This document shows, piece by piece, positions 46,633 to 57,603 of a stretch of 64,000 bases of DNA. The notes under the pieces are model-generated. The model was not told where the DNA came from, ran no database searches, and was given only the letters and a program-made list of their open reading frames with translations. How positions within the stretch are numbered: position 1 is the stretch's first letter; each line of letters starts with the position of its first letter. Source of the stretch: Hoplostethus atlanticus (taxonomy: Eukaryota > Chordata > Actinopteri > Trachichthyiformes > Trachichthyidae); the NCBI GenBank assembly GCA_034670405.1, contig JAXDDX010000046.1, positions 2,122,501-2,186,500 of the forward strand, given 5' to 3'. The position numbers were made by a program, and so were the translations under genes.

Positions 46633-46651
46633 ACTACAAGTACTACTATGC
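46633..46651 (+). promoter_or_regulatory. ZNF143/SBS-like motif, plus orientation
   Basis: It reads ACTACAAGTACTACTATGC. Both the ACTACAA core and the ATGC end match the SBS consensus at the right spacing, with two mismatches between them. It points toward scamp4, about 80 bases from the exon 1 donor. Confidence 0.5.
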
Positions 46652-46935
46652 AGCGCAGCTATCTCCTACGGGACTAGGGGCTCTGGAAAGCTCATCGCGA
46701 TTGATTCACGAACCCCCGTTGGTGCCAAAAAGGTAGGGAGATAATAATATCTAAGCTGTTATATATAAAGTTACAAACACTGTTTTACATTGACTAGGTT
46801 AGCTAAAACAAGTTTCACTCCCCGTCAATTGCCACCCAGTTAGGCAAACGAAGTAGATAAAGGAGCTGTCCATCGCTGCGTTAGCTGGACGGGCCAGCAA
46901 CCCAACATGCTAGCTTTAGCTGCTGTTATTACGAT

Positions 46936-46963
46936 AACTAACTACTACTACTACTACTACTAC
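46936..46963. repeat. (ACT)n trinucleotide microsatellite
   Basis: About eight ACT units in scamp4 intron 1. Confidence 0.9.
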
Positions 46964-47300
46964 TATACATGGCTAAAGTAGACATGCAATGATATTCGAT
47001 AGTTAACGTTAAAGTAAAAATAATCTAGCGTGTTTATGTGATATTCGTCTAGTATCAGTCTGTAACAGTCTTGACCAAACCCTAACTCGAGCTTCACACA
47101 AGAGCCACAAGTAGTTGCAGACCCCCCCCCCACCATATTGCAGTTCTTCATGATTCACAAGAAACAATTTAGAGGTTAAGTTGATTAGAGACGTCGACAC
47201 TCGATAAGTACGTTAATTGTGATAATGATTTGAAGCTTTTCTACATTGCTTAGAGTGTAAGCAAACATCTGAACAAGCAATGAAACAAACATACAACAGT

Positions 47301-47364
47301 GTGAAAGTGAATAAGAAGTGTATTCCCTCACACAGTGAAAGTGAATAAGAAGTGTATTCCCTCA
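47301..47364 (+). repeat. Tandem duplication, 34-bp period
   Basis: A 30-base block beginning GTGAAAGTGAATAAGAAG is present twice without mismatch (47301-47330 and 47335-47364), separated by CACA. It lies in scamp4 intron 1, about 160 bases before the first coding exon. Perfect identity suggests a recent duplication or a variable two-copy minisatellite. Confidence 0.95.
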
Positions 47365-47528
47365 GGCATGAGACGAGATGGGTATCTGGAATGATTGCAT
47401 GAACCTTTTGTATAGGACAGGGTCAGAGTATTCAATTCAAAATAATATCTTGTGGATGTTGCAATGCTTAACTGCTGATGTCTGTTTCTTGTACTCTTTC
47501 ATTTCCAGGGAAGGATTAGGATTTCAAA

Positions 47529-50500
47529 ATGGCAGGTTTGTCACTTCAAAAAAACTCTGACAACTGTAGGTTTTACAAAATGCAGAAACAAGGCTTTTAA
47601 CTGGTGCTAAAAGATGAGACCACTCTTTTGATATCTTGTTTCATTTATTTTGTGATTGATTGCTTGATTTAAGCGTTATTTATTACTTTTAATGTAGTGT
47701 GTGATCCATCACTACATCTGAGACCTTTTGTGATACTATATTGATTGCTGAATGGGAAATATGTTTTAGCTGAGCTGGTAGGAATTTAGTGACTTGCTCA
47801 AGGACACTTCAGCAGGCCAAATGCTTGCCATAATGTGGGCTTGAACCCAGGCGTTCTAGTTGAAGCGTGGTCTCCCTACTCCTATGCCAGTCACCTGTAG
47901 ATGAAAGTATAGTAGTAGTCTTTAATTTAATTTAATTTGTCTGATATTTATGAATATTTTATTTGTTTTACCTCAGTGACCTACAGTGATGGTTTGCTTT
48001 CTCTTTTAGAACGGGTGAATAACTTCCCTCCCCTGCCTCAGTTGCTGAGAATTAAGCCCTGCTTTTACCAAAACATTGAAGAGGAAATTCCCGCACCTCA
48101 CCAACAGTTGGTGCGCAAAGTCTACATCCTTTGGATGAGTGAGTCGTCTCCTATTTTTCTGACTTTGGCTTTGTCTGTCTGTGAAGAAGACACATTCCTT
48201 CTCTCCACTGTGAAGTCTCAAATTTTTTTGTCTCCTGTCCCTTCCCTTCACCCCTTTCCCTTTATCTTTCCTCTGCAGTGTATTCAGGCACACTGTGCAT
48301 GAATGTGATCTCATGCATTGCATGGTGGGCTGGAGGTGGAGGCGCCACCAACTTTGGCTATTCCCTGCTCTGGCTCATCCTCTTCAGTCCCTGTAGTTAC
48401 ACTTGCTGGTTCAGACCACTCTACAAAGCTTTTAGGTGAGTGGCAATATAGTAAGTCTCATGACCCAGAACCATTTCTGTCATTACACTTAAGCCTTATG
48501 GCAGTATAGTATAGTATAGTATAGTATGGATGTTTGTCAGATAGCCACACATCCAGTTACATCTGTCCCGTCATTTAATTAATTCTTATTTTTAATCACT
48601 GTTATTATCTTTAAAATTCATCTTTTAGAATAAAATTCCAACCACCAATATCATCAACTTTTCAAGTTTTAGCACCAACTCCTGCCTTCTTATCATTAGA
48701 AATTAGTAAAAGAGAACCACTCTGATTCAAGTTTGCCCTCTTGCTTAATGGTACAGCTGTCGAAATGCTTTTAAATGCAGCCTTGGTGGAAGTGGTCCTG
48801 TTGGTGCAAAGTAACAAAACACTTTGTGAATATGAGGGCTAGAAATGTAATTTTAAGCGTAGAATTCCAGATATGATTGTTCTGTGCCCAGGGGCCTCTG
48901 TTTTCAGAACTGGTGCCATCTTCTTTCAATCAAGAAATTACTTGTCTGTGTCTTGATCACTTGAGTACATTATATTGAGTTGTCGATGTGTTGCCACTTT
49001 GACCCAAATTCACATACACTTGTTGGCAACTGGTGAGTGGAAGCAAGATTGTTCTAACACACTCGTATAATCTGTGCAGTCACTGCTCTTAGCTTACCTG
49101 TTCTTTTTTTTTTATCCCTTTTTATTTTATCCCATTTTCTTTTTGTTCATAGGGCTGACAGCTCTTTCAACTTCATGGCCTTCTTCTTCATCTTCTTCCT
49201 TCAGTGTGTCTTGACCCTCATCCAGACTGTAGGCATCCCTGGCTGGGGAACTTGGTGAGTTGTTACTCCCCCAAACCCAAATTTGAATTTGTGGCCACAT
49301 GACACTACCAGTTTAATCAGAGAGTTTGGGAGTTTTGGTCAGGTCTTATGTCAGGTGATGAAGGCAGCCGGAAAAAGCAACAAAGGAAAGGATCAGTTGG
49401 GATCAAAAGTATGGGACTCTGCATTTTATAACTAATATAGAGTCCTTCATTTACTACATGATGACCTTACTATGGTAACAGAATTAGGTAGTCCTACACC
49501 GTCCACAGCTCTTTTCACATATTCACCTCTATTGTTTGCTGATAAAATGAGTTTTCTGAACTGCTGAGTCAGCTGTTTCAAGTCCAGCCAGCTGTCCCAC
49601 AAGCCTATTGAGGTTGAATGTGGGTATTATGGGGTGAAAGGTTGTGGGCTATATACAGGATTCCCATGGTCATGGAAAACCTGGAAAAGTCATGGAATTA
49701 AAAAAAAAAAAAAAAAAAGCTGGAAAAGTTATGGAAAAAAACGCACATGTACACATAGTTTTGGAAATGTCATGGGAATTTGTTGATCAACCAGTGAAAT
49801 GTTTAATGTCACGCTTGGCTGCTTGTTGAGCCACTTCCCTTTTGAGGACTAAAAACCTGAATCAGATATTTCCTAATAGTATCGGTCCTGTCGTGGAAAC
49901 TTCAAAGAAGTCAATTGCCACTGAAAGTTGTTTTAAGCAGAGTGATCATTAAATCATGTTGCAGCACGGGGAGAAATCAGCATCCAGCTCAAATAGCATT
50001 CAAGCATCTCTCTGCCCCTCAAGCCCCTTCAGGTTTACCTCAGGTCATAATAACAAGATCGCTAGAAGAGACGAAAGTGTTGGACACCAGACAAATCACT
50101 TGGAGACACAAGTGCTAGGCTTTTAGGTCATCCTCTAGTTCAGTTGTTCTCAATCTAGTCCTCAAGTACCCCCTTGTCCTGCAGGTTTTAGCTCCAGCTC
50201 TACTCAGGCACACCTGAACCAATTAGGGACTTCAAGTTTTCATGATACCTTAATTGGTTCAGCTGTGGCTGAGTAGAGCTGGAGCTAAAAACCTTAGCTC
50301 CAGCTAAGGGGTTACTTGAGGACTGGGTTGGGAACCACTGCTCTAGTTAACATGAAGCATCAGTATCCTTGAAGCAAGCATTAATTAATTTAGTAACTTT
50401 ATATGAATCAAATGCAGCATATATGTACTGCAACTACTGCTAGTGTTAATACATATGTGTACTACTACTAGTTCATAGTATACATACAGTATATTAAAGT

Positions 50501-51678
50501 TTTCTTCCCCAGTCCTAAGTGATACTTGTAGAAATAAGAACTTGGACATTCAGATCAGAAAAAAGCAAAAAGGTACAGGAACCCTGTGTATGTAGCCTGA
50601 GTGTGGGTGCAGTGTGTAATGTAATTGGAAAATGAGGTCTGATGGGGCTTCTGCGATGCCAGAAATGACTGTTGAGCCTTCTGGAGGTGTTGTGGGTCTA
50701 ATTCACTAAATGTGTTGTGAATAACCACATTGACCCCCCTGCTAACATTCATTCTGGCCACATTTCTGTGTAGGTGCTCTGCCTAGTTTAATAGCGTGAG
50801 GGATAGTTGAATGAGGTTCTGTGCAGTGGTAGATGCTCTCTGTCATGATTGGTGCAGCTTTTTATACCAGGTAAACCACTAGCCCTGCACACACATCAAA
50901 TAAACAGATACAAATGCAACCTGTTATGTTCACATTTGTGTATGAGTACTATTCAAATGTAATTGTTGTGCAAGAAGTTTGTTTTCCTTTTGATTTTTGG
51001 ATTACTTTCTCAACCTTTTCTGCCTTCTTGTAGAACACCTATCATCATCATCGACGTCATATACTGTACAGTGTATGATGTGTTAATGTTACGCTGTATC
51101 AGACCTTATTGTCAACACATCAGTTTCTTCACTGCACTGCTTCATGGCATCATAAATCACTTTGGATATTTGTATTTAATCCAGTGTGCTAATGGCATGT
51201 AGTATACTAACCCCTACTACCTCACCTCACTCTCACCAACACACCAAAGCGGCTGGATGGCGACCGTGATGTTTTTCAGCTACAATGTGGGCTCCGCTAT
51301 AGTGATGCTTATCACAACTCTGCTCTTCACTCTGGTGACTGTTTTAATGGGACTGATTCTCATAAAGGTGAGTCCAACACATGCACAGAAAAGCGCACAC
51401 TTGCACGTCGTATAAACATGCTCATACACTTCAAAACATATGCACACCCACACATTATGATCTCCTATTGCTTTCTCTGCATCCCGCAGGTCCACAGACT
51501 GTACCGTGGCGGTGGTGGGAGTCTTCAGCGTGCTCAGGAAGAGTGGAGCACTGGAATGTGGAAGAGTGCGCCCGTGAGGGAAGCAGGGTTCAGTGCAGCT
51601 GCTCAAACAGCCCAAGGCCCAAGCCTTCCCCAGTACCCTGCGGCAGTGCCAAGCTACCCTGACAACAGTCACTGGTGA
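47529..51678 (+). CDS. scamp4: Secretory carrier-associated membrane protein 4, complete
   Basis: SCAMPs are four-pass membrane proteins of post-Golgi recycling and secretory vesicles. Coding exons: 47529-47535 (only ATG GCA G), 48010-48138, 48279-48435, 49153-49254, 51250-51367 and 51490-51678. All join in phase to give 233 residues (human SCAMP4 229). The protein starts [12 protein letters not shown] and lacks the N-terminal NPF repeats of SCAMP1-3, as expected for the short members SCAMP4/5. Four hydrophobic segments lie at about residues 40-60, 68-88, 102-125 and 130-170. The conserved cytosolic E-peptide [14 protein letters not shown] follows the second. The C-terminal [13 protein letters not shown] matches SCAMP4 rather than SCAMP5. 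The signal is ordinary; the first coding exon contributes only seven bases, so the real start rests on the spliced ERVNNF continuation. Confidence 0.94.
47775..47895 (+). repeat. L2/MIR-like repeat fragment
   Basis: It contains GTGACTTGCTCAAGGACACT, then GGGCTTGAACCCAGGCGTTC, then TGGTCTCCCTACTCCTATGC, in the order seen in the 3' region of MIR SINEs and L2 LINEs. It lies in scamp4 intron 1. The exact family cannot be named without a library search. Confidence 0.55.
48504..48530. repeat. (GTATA)n microsatellite
   Basis: Five tandem GTATA units in a scamp4 intron. Confidence 0.9.
49655..49790. repeat. TCATGGAAAA-type interspersed repeat with poly(A) core
   Basis: The words TCATGGAAAACCTGGAAAAG, GTCATGGAATT and CTGGAAAAGTTATGGAAAAA surround an 18-base A run, and a GGAAATGTCATGGGAATTT word follows. 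The internal repetition suggests a short interspersed element. I cannot name the family. Confidence 0.4.
50141..50340. mobile_element. Non-autonomous hAT-type MITE, intact
   Basis: A 200-bp element flanked by a perfect 8-bp target duplication CTCTAGTT (50133-50140 and 50341-50348). Its left end begins CAGTTGTTCTCAATCTAGTC and its right end, read in reverse, begins CAGTGGTTCCCAACCCAGTC. Both continue into CTCAAGTA. Terminal repeats extend about 33 bases with a few differences. The interior is also close to palindromic (AGCTCCAGCTCTACTCAG against its complement), so the whole unit can fold into a long hairpin. The 8-bp duplication and CAG...CTG ends are hallmarks of the hAT superfamily. It carries no coding capacity and sits in the intron before the fifth coding exon of scamp4. 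Confidence 0.9.
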
Positions 51679-54600
51679 TACTTATGAAAGACCTCTAGAT
51701 GGAGACAGATAGCTGGCCAAATATGGGTGCACAAGAAAAATGAACAGTTGTTCACTATTCTTTATTTTGCTCCTTACCAGACAAAATGCATTGCTGTATT
51801 TTTGGAGTGTGAAGATTTATAAAAGAAGAGTATTGCAAGAAGACATTGAAACAAAGAGTTTCCTCAGTAAAGCTCATACAAGCCTTACGTTTGTGGAGGA
51901 GGTTTATCTTCAAAACATGATCCATTCCATTTCACCTATGTTTACATGTAGTTTATCAAAATTAATCTGATTCTTTCAATTTAAGACGAGCACTGAAAGA
52001 AATAACATTTTATGCAAAGAAGGAATTTGTTTAGAAAGATTTACCATTTTGTATATATGTAATTGGAAACAATATTATAAAGAGTAGCAACAGGATCAGA
52101 CTGTTTCAGGATACCAGTATGGAAAAGGCATGTGCCTTATAGACCTTTACAGAAGAGGGTTGTTTTGTACTGCCAGACTTGCATGACAGAAATTGTAGTG
52201 TGCTAAAAAAAAAAAAGACTGAAGACGAAGGTTTTGCAGCTAGAGAAAGGAAAGTCTATAACTGCACGATTTTAATCTGGTGACGTTTTTTCTATGTATT
52301 ATGTATATTATGGCACCTCAGTTTATTTTTGATACATATGCTTGATAATTCAATGCTTGTCTGCTTTAGCTATTATTTCTTGAATTGCACCTTAATATTG
52401 CGTGCAGTTTTTGCATGTGAAAAATGTCTTTTCAAAAGTTCTTCTCTTGCCTTAACAGATGCTCCTTTTATTATTTAGTGCTTTAATGAAGCAATGTGTC
52501 TACAACTTCAAAAGTACATGGTGCATAATTTCTGCCTGCACTGATGTGCCTCTTGCCTCTTTTCATATTTCGATTCCGACAAAAGTCACACTCAAAGTTG
52601 CTACTGCGTTGTGCTCTGCCGCACTGTGTTTCTCACTGACAGTTTCTCTGTTTCGAAGCTACACTGTTTGCTTTTAGCGTTCAGTGTCCTGCTGTGGAAG
52701 CACCTTACTTATCGCTTGTGTTCCCGTCATTTCACTTTGCCCCCAGACTATGGTTACATGCAGCTTGTAATAGGATTAATTTACTCTCATTCCAAATCAA
52801 CTGACCTCCTGTACGCAATTAAATTAAAACCAGTGAATGTGTCTTTTTGTGCAGATAATGCAACAGTTCCACTACATTTAATGGGCTCAATAATCCAATT
52901 AAAACCTGCATGTAAAGGTAGGCAATGTAATGGAAGAAAAGGCCCTCTTAGTTTGACCAGGGCCCCTATTCATCATGTGTCTCAGAATCCCTCCTAGGAG
53001 TCATGCTGAAAGTTTGACCAGGACTAAAACTAGTCCCAGCCCAGAGTTGGACGTGAGAGGTTCGTGAGAGCTTCCTATTCAGGAAGGATTAGAGGCTCTC
53101 CTTTGAGAATGTGTGACATCCCAGTTTTATGACACACTTTTTATTTATTTATATATATATCTCACAATGACAAACCAATGAATTGACCTATACAAATCAT
53201 AGTTCATCTTCTTTTCTAAATTAGGTTGATCCTGCATCTTGCTGTCATTGTTTATGCTGTAGGCCTATCTTATTTTTTATAATAAGAAGTGTGACTAGGC
53301 TATAATAGTCCTAGGCCCCTCCTTTGGCAGTGCGTTTGACTGGTGCAGAATGAATGAATTGGAGTACTAGTGGCACTGAAGAAAATCAAAGTTTGGTGTC
53401 TGACTCAAAGTTGAGGGACACAAATCACTGCTGCATAGCTGCATGTGCCCTGTTGCCAAAAAGCGTGAAGTTGCAAGAACTTTGGCTTCTAAGGGCACAG
53501 GCTCTTTATGTAGATGGAGCAATTGAATCCCAGACAAAGTACTGGAGGAGGTAGGGGTCTTTCTATAGGTTAAGAAGGTTGATAATGTATTACTCATGCC
53601 TAAAAGTAGGGGTTAAGGCAGTTAGGACAGGTTTATTACTCTGAAACACATGGTTAATACGGGTCCAAGTGATTGTTTTTTCTTGCTACTGAAAGTGTCC
53701 TCCAAGGCTGACTGCCAACAGAAGCATTTTGATTTTTTTCCTGTGTTATTACTTGACAAGTGACAAAATAGTCATGGTTCTGTTGATGAAATGTCAAACT
53801 AACTTCTACATATGACAGAACACATCAGTAAAGATTCTTATTCACATCGTTTGTCGTTGGTGTGTCCCAGTTGAATGAGTAGGAATGAATGTGTAGTGGT
53901 ATAAGGCCTGGGTTGAAATTTAGAAATAAAAGCCACAAACATACAGTATACAAGTCAGTGATGTATTTGACAAGATTCATAACCCAAAGACATTTTTCAG
54001 ACAGCCCATATTACTATCCAGTCTCCAAGTTTTGTACAGTGTTGGCCGATTTCACAGTAGCACGGTCACATAAAGTGGCTCTGGTGACTTTTTAAGGGTT
54101 GGGTTTGCATCAATTTCCCTACTATCACATTTTGAGAACATTAACAGAGCGCCTGCAGGTCCTGAAAGCGTCATAAAATGTGTTAAATTATAGCTCAACT
54201 GGACTTCAACATGATTGTACCCTGGTAGGGAAACTTTTTAGTCCATGATACAGAGTGACAGGTGGTTTCTGAAACTCACCAGCCTTAAAGAAAGACCCAC
54301 TTCAATCCCCACCAGATCCACTTGCTTTACAAATATAAGGAAGTACTGAGTGCTGTTGGTAATGACAGAGTTGGTGCAAAACAGCAGATTCGGGCTACAT
54401 TCCTGTAATTTAGTTTGGCCGCAGACATTTAGACTTTTTCAACAAAAAACGACCTCTGAGGGTAAATGTACCGTTAGGGTGTTTTTGTTGTTACACCATC
54501 CAAAAGCATGATGTAACTTTACTTTAAAATGACTTCCCTGGCTGTTGTAGAGGGAAGGTAATGATTACTGACAATTACAAACTCCTCAAAATGCCAGTGA

Positions 54601-55545
54601 TGTTTTTCATCTTAAAGGAGGAGAACACTTCACATATTGTTCTTAAGGGCTTTGGGCAATCCAGTCGGTATTTTGGAAGTATTTCCCAAAACTAGAAATG
54701 GGAATCGCTGACACAGTTTTACACCCAAATGAATTTTTGCCTATTTCCCCAGTACTATGGGTTTGGAATCTGAATTGATTGCTGTAAACCCAGAAAAACA
54801 TTGTGGTTACCATGGCGATCTCTCCCAGTTCATTCTCTATGGTGATCTATATCTAATAATCTCTTCTCTCTTGTTTCTTGTTATGGGAGACAGAGGTCAT
54901 TTTTCACTATTAGATATTAATCTCTAGGACCTAAGAATGGCATTCCCTTTACGTTCAAAGCACCTTGGCTGTCTCAGTGATGTGTTTTTTAAACAGCCAC
55001 CAGGAACAAGACTAGCAAGGGCTATTGATCATTAACACAGTCACAGACTGAACAATGTGCCATACATGAACGTTGAATGAATGTTGCCTTAAATAAACAG
55101 TAGAGTTCATAAAAGGAAATGTCCCTGGAAATTAGAGGTCAAAGTGTTAACCCTAATCACATTTGACATTTGATTGCTGAAATAAACACTTCACATTACA
55201 TCAAATAAATAGTACTTGAAAAATGTCATGGCTGTACAGAATATATTACACAAATTAAAGTATATTCACAACACGCCACTATACAAAAAATATGTATATA
55301 AAAACTTTTCAACAGTTTCCTGGAGTGAACGTCCAACCAGAAATCTTCTAAAAAGTCTTTTGAAGTACATCAGCTGCCTGATCAGAGTGACAAAATGATA
55401 GAGAGTGATGGGCCGTGGTCTAGGGTAAGGTCAAACATGATGATATTATGATATTATGATATGAAAACTAGGCTTATCCAGTGTTGTAGTGTCACCCATA
55501 GTGTCGCGATAGGAAGGTTCAATTAAATTAGGTGTCTCAGCAAAG
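51679..55545. other. scamp4 3' UTR and convergent intergenic region
   Basis: Contains the scamp4 3' UTR (plus strand) and the 3' UTR of the semaphorin gene (minus strand); neither end is fixed. AATAAA occurs on the plus strand near 53925, 55090 and 55185. The minus strand has AATAAA-like signals near 53634 and 53152. No further gene is recognised; the open frames here are short and lack family resemblance. Confidence 0.5.
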
Positions 55546-56308
55546 TCAAATCTCTGACTCATCGTTTATGTACCCCAGGCCATCCAGACTTGAAATGTTG
55601 GCCATAGGTGTGAAGTGATGCTCCCCGTTCCCCTTGAAGACCGCAGCAGAGTGATTATTGTTAGCAGCGAAAGGTCTCCCAGGCGCAGCTCCCAGTAGTT
55701 TACCCTCCGAAGTCGTGCTCTGAATGTGCGCGTATTCGGCCGACGGCCTCCTCGCCTGGCTTTCGCTGGAGCTCTGTGAAAACCCGAAGCATGCAAAACG
55801 TCCTCGACTCAAGTTCCAAGATATAACACCAATCAGGGAGAGAGACAGCAGCGACAGCAGAGCCACAGCCACCTTTAAACCTACTGTCCTCTCAGCTTCA
55901 CTCTGAGTCTCAGGGGGCAGAGGGTCCTCATGCCCGAGGTGTGGGATTAGCCCCGGAGCAGCTGTGCGCTGATTGTGGGAGTCTGAGGAATTTAACACCT
56001 CACTGCCAACAGTAGTGCCGACCCCCACTCCTGGGTCGGCGCGGGGCTGTAAACGATAAACCGCCATGGTCCGTTTGTATATTCTGCCGTTGGCCTGCTC
56101 TACTGACACGCAGGTATACAGGCCGGCGTCCGATTCGGAGGCGTTCAGAATGAGGAGGCCGCCACTGTAGATGTAGTATTTGTTGTCGGAGTGAAGTGTT
56201 CGGTCAGAGAAACGCCACTGGACCTGTGCCAAGTTGGAGTCCGGCTGGCAGGGCAGCTGAATGTTGTTCTCTGGAACGAGGGTAAAGTCTACAACTGCCA
56301 CTGGCTCT

Positions 56309-56371
<63 letters not shown>

Positions 56372-57554
56372 GTTGGTCTTAACTATTCCTGATAAGTAAG
56401 AGGGTTGGAAGGCAGTGCTGTATAGGAAGTCTACCCAGCAAACAACGCATTTCCATGTAAATACTATAAAATATACCTGGCTGAGGACATTGAGAAACAT
56501 CCCCCTCCTTTAGACTCTGAAGGGCGGTGCCTGAGGAGGAGGCTAAGCTGTAGACGGGGGAGCACTGGTCAGAGGACAAGTCCCAGGCACAGTACGGGTC
56601 CCTGGCCAGGATACAGTCCACACAAGACTGATAGCGGCTACAGTTGCTGACTGGCATCTGGACAACACCAAACTCTGAACCTGCATACAGTTGGCCCTAG
56701 GTTGGCACACACACACACATAGCCAGATAAATGAGTTTCACCTGTATTGTTATTGAACCCTCTCTACCTGTTAGTGAAATTCAATGAGACTTATTATAAA
56801 ATATTTGTGCGTTGACATGCCATGACAAGCCATGATGCTGTACTGCACCTATATCATAGTTACCTTGCTGGACGAGAGGCGCAGGGTACTGACAGGCTCT
56901 GTGTTTTCATACAACTGAATCTCCTCAATGATGAACATCTCTCCGGCGTAGTTGACGGCTTTCTGAACGTAGCCGTTTTCTAGCAGGAAAAAGTACCATT
57001 TAGATATAATAATCCTCAAACACATCTATTACAAATGGCTTTGATAAACCCTCTCATGAACCATCAAGACCTTTGTAGTTCAAAGGTACTAAGAAAGTGA
57101 ATCTAGTGGTGAATTTTAAAAGCTTAGTTTATTTAACCACAACGTGCAAACAGAAAACTAAGCTAAGGAAGAAGCTCATCTTGTATTTCCACTCCCAGGT
57201 CCGCCTCCCCTGTATTTTCACCAAACCTTCTTGGTATTTTGTAGAGATATCACAAGGTTTACCAGTGCCAATGAACATGACAGGATATCGCTCTCCGTCC
57301 AGTGCCAGCACACTGTCCACTACGATCCGAGTCAACATGGCGCCCTTCTTGACCAGCAGTGGCCCCCCCGTGAGCGGGCGAACCGCCTCATCCATGAGGG
57401 GGTGGTCTCTGATGAACTGGAGGGTTTTGTCAGGAAGGTCCAGAGAGCGTTTCATCCCCATTGTACGTGCCACATCATTGATGCACTGAAACACAGGACC
57501 ACAATTTTGAATTAAATGCGTTGAGGGTTTTTCCAGGTAATGCACTTGTATTTA

Positions 57555-57603
<49 letters not shown>

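Larger units (their letters stand above)
45563..46732. promoter_or_regulatory. chaf1a-scamp4 bidirectional promoter and scamp4 first exon
   Basis: About 1.1 kb lies between the chaf1a ATG and the donor of the scamp4 non-coding first exon (AAAAAG|GTAGGG, exon end at 46732). Visible candidate sites: an E2F-like TTGGCGGGA (45788-45796), an inverted CCAAT box (ATTGG, 45827-45831) and a ZNF143/SBS-like pair in opposite orientations (46564-46582 and 46633-46651). No TATA box is evident on either side. Exact transcription starts are not determined. Confidence 0.55.
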
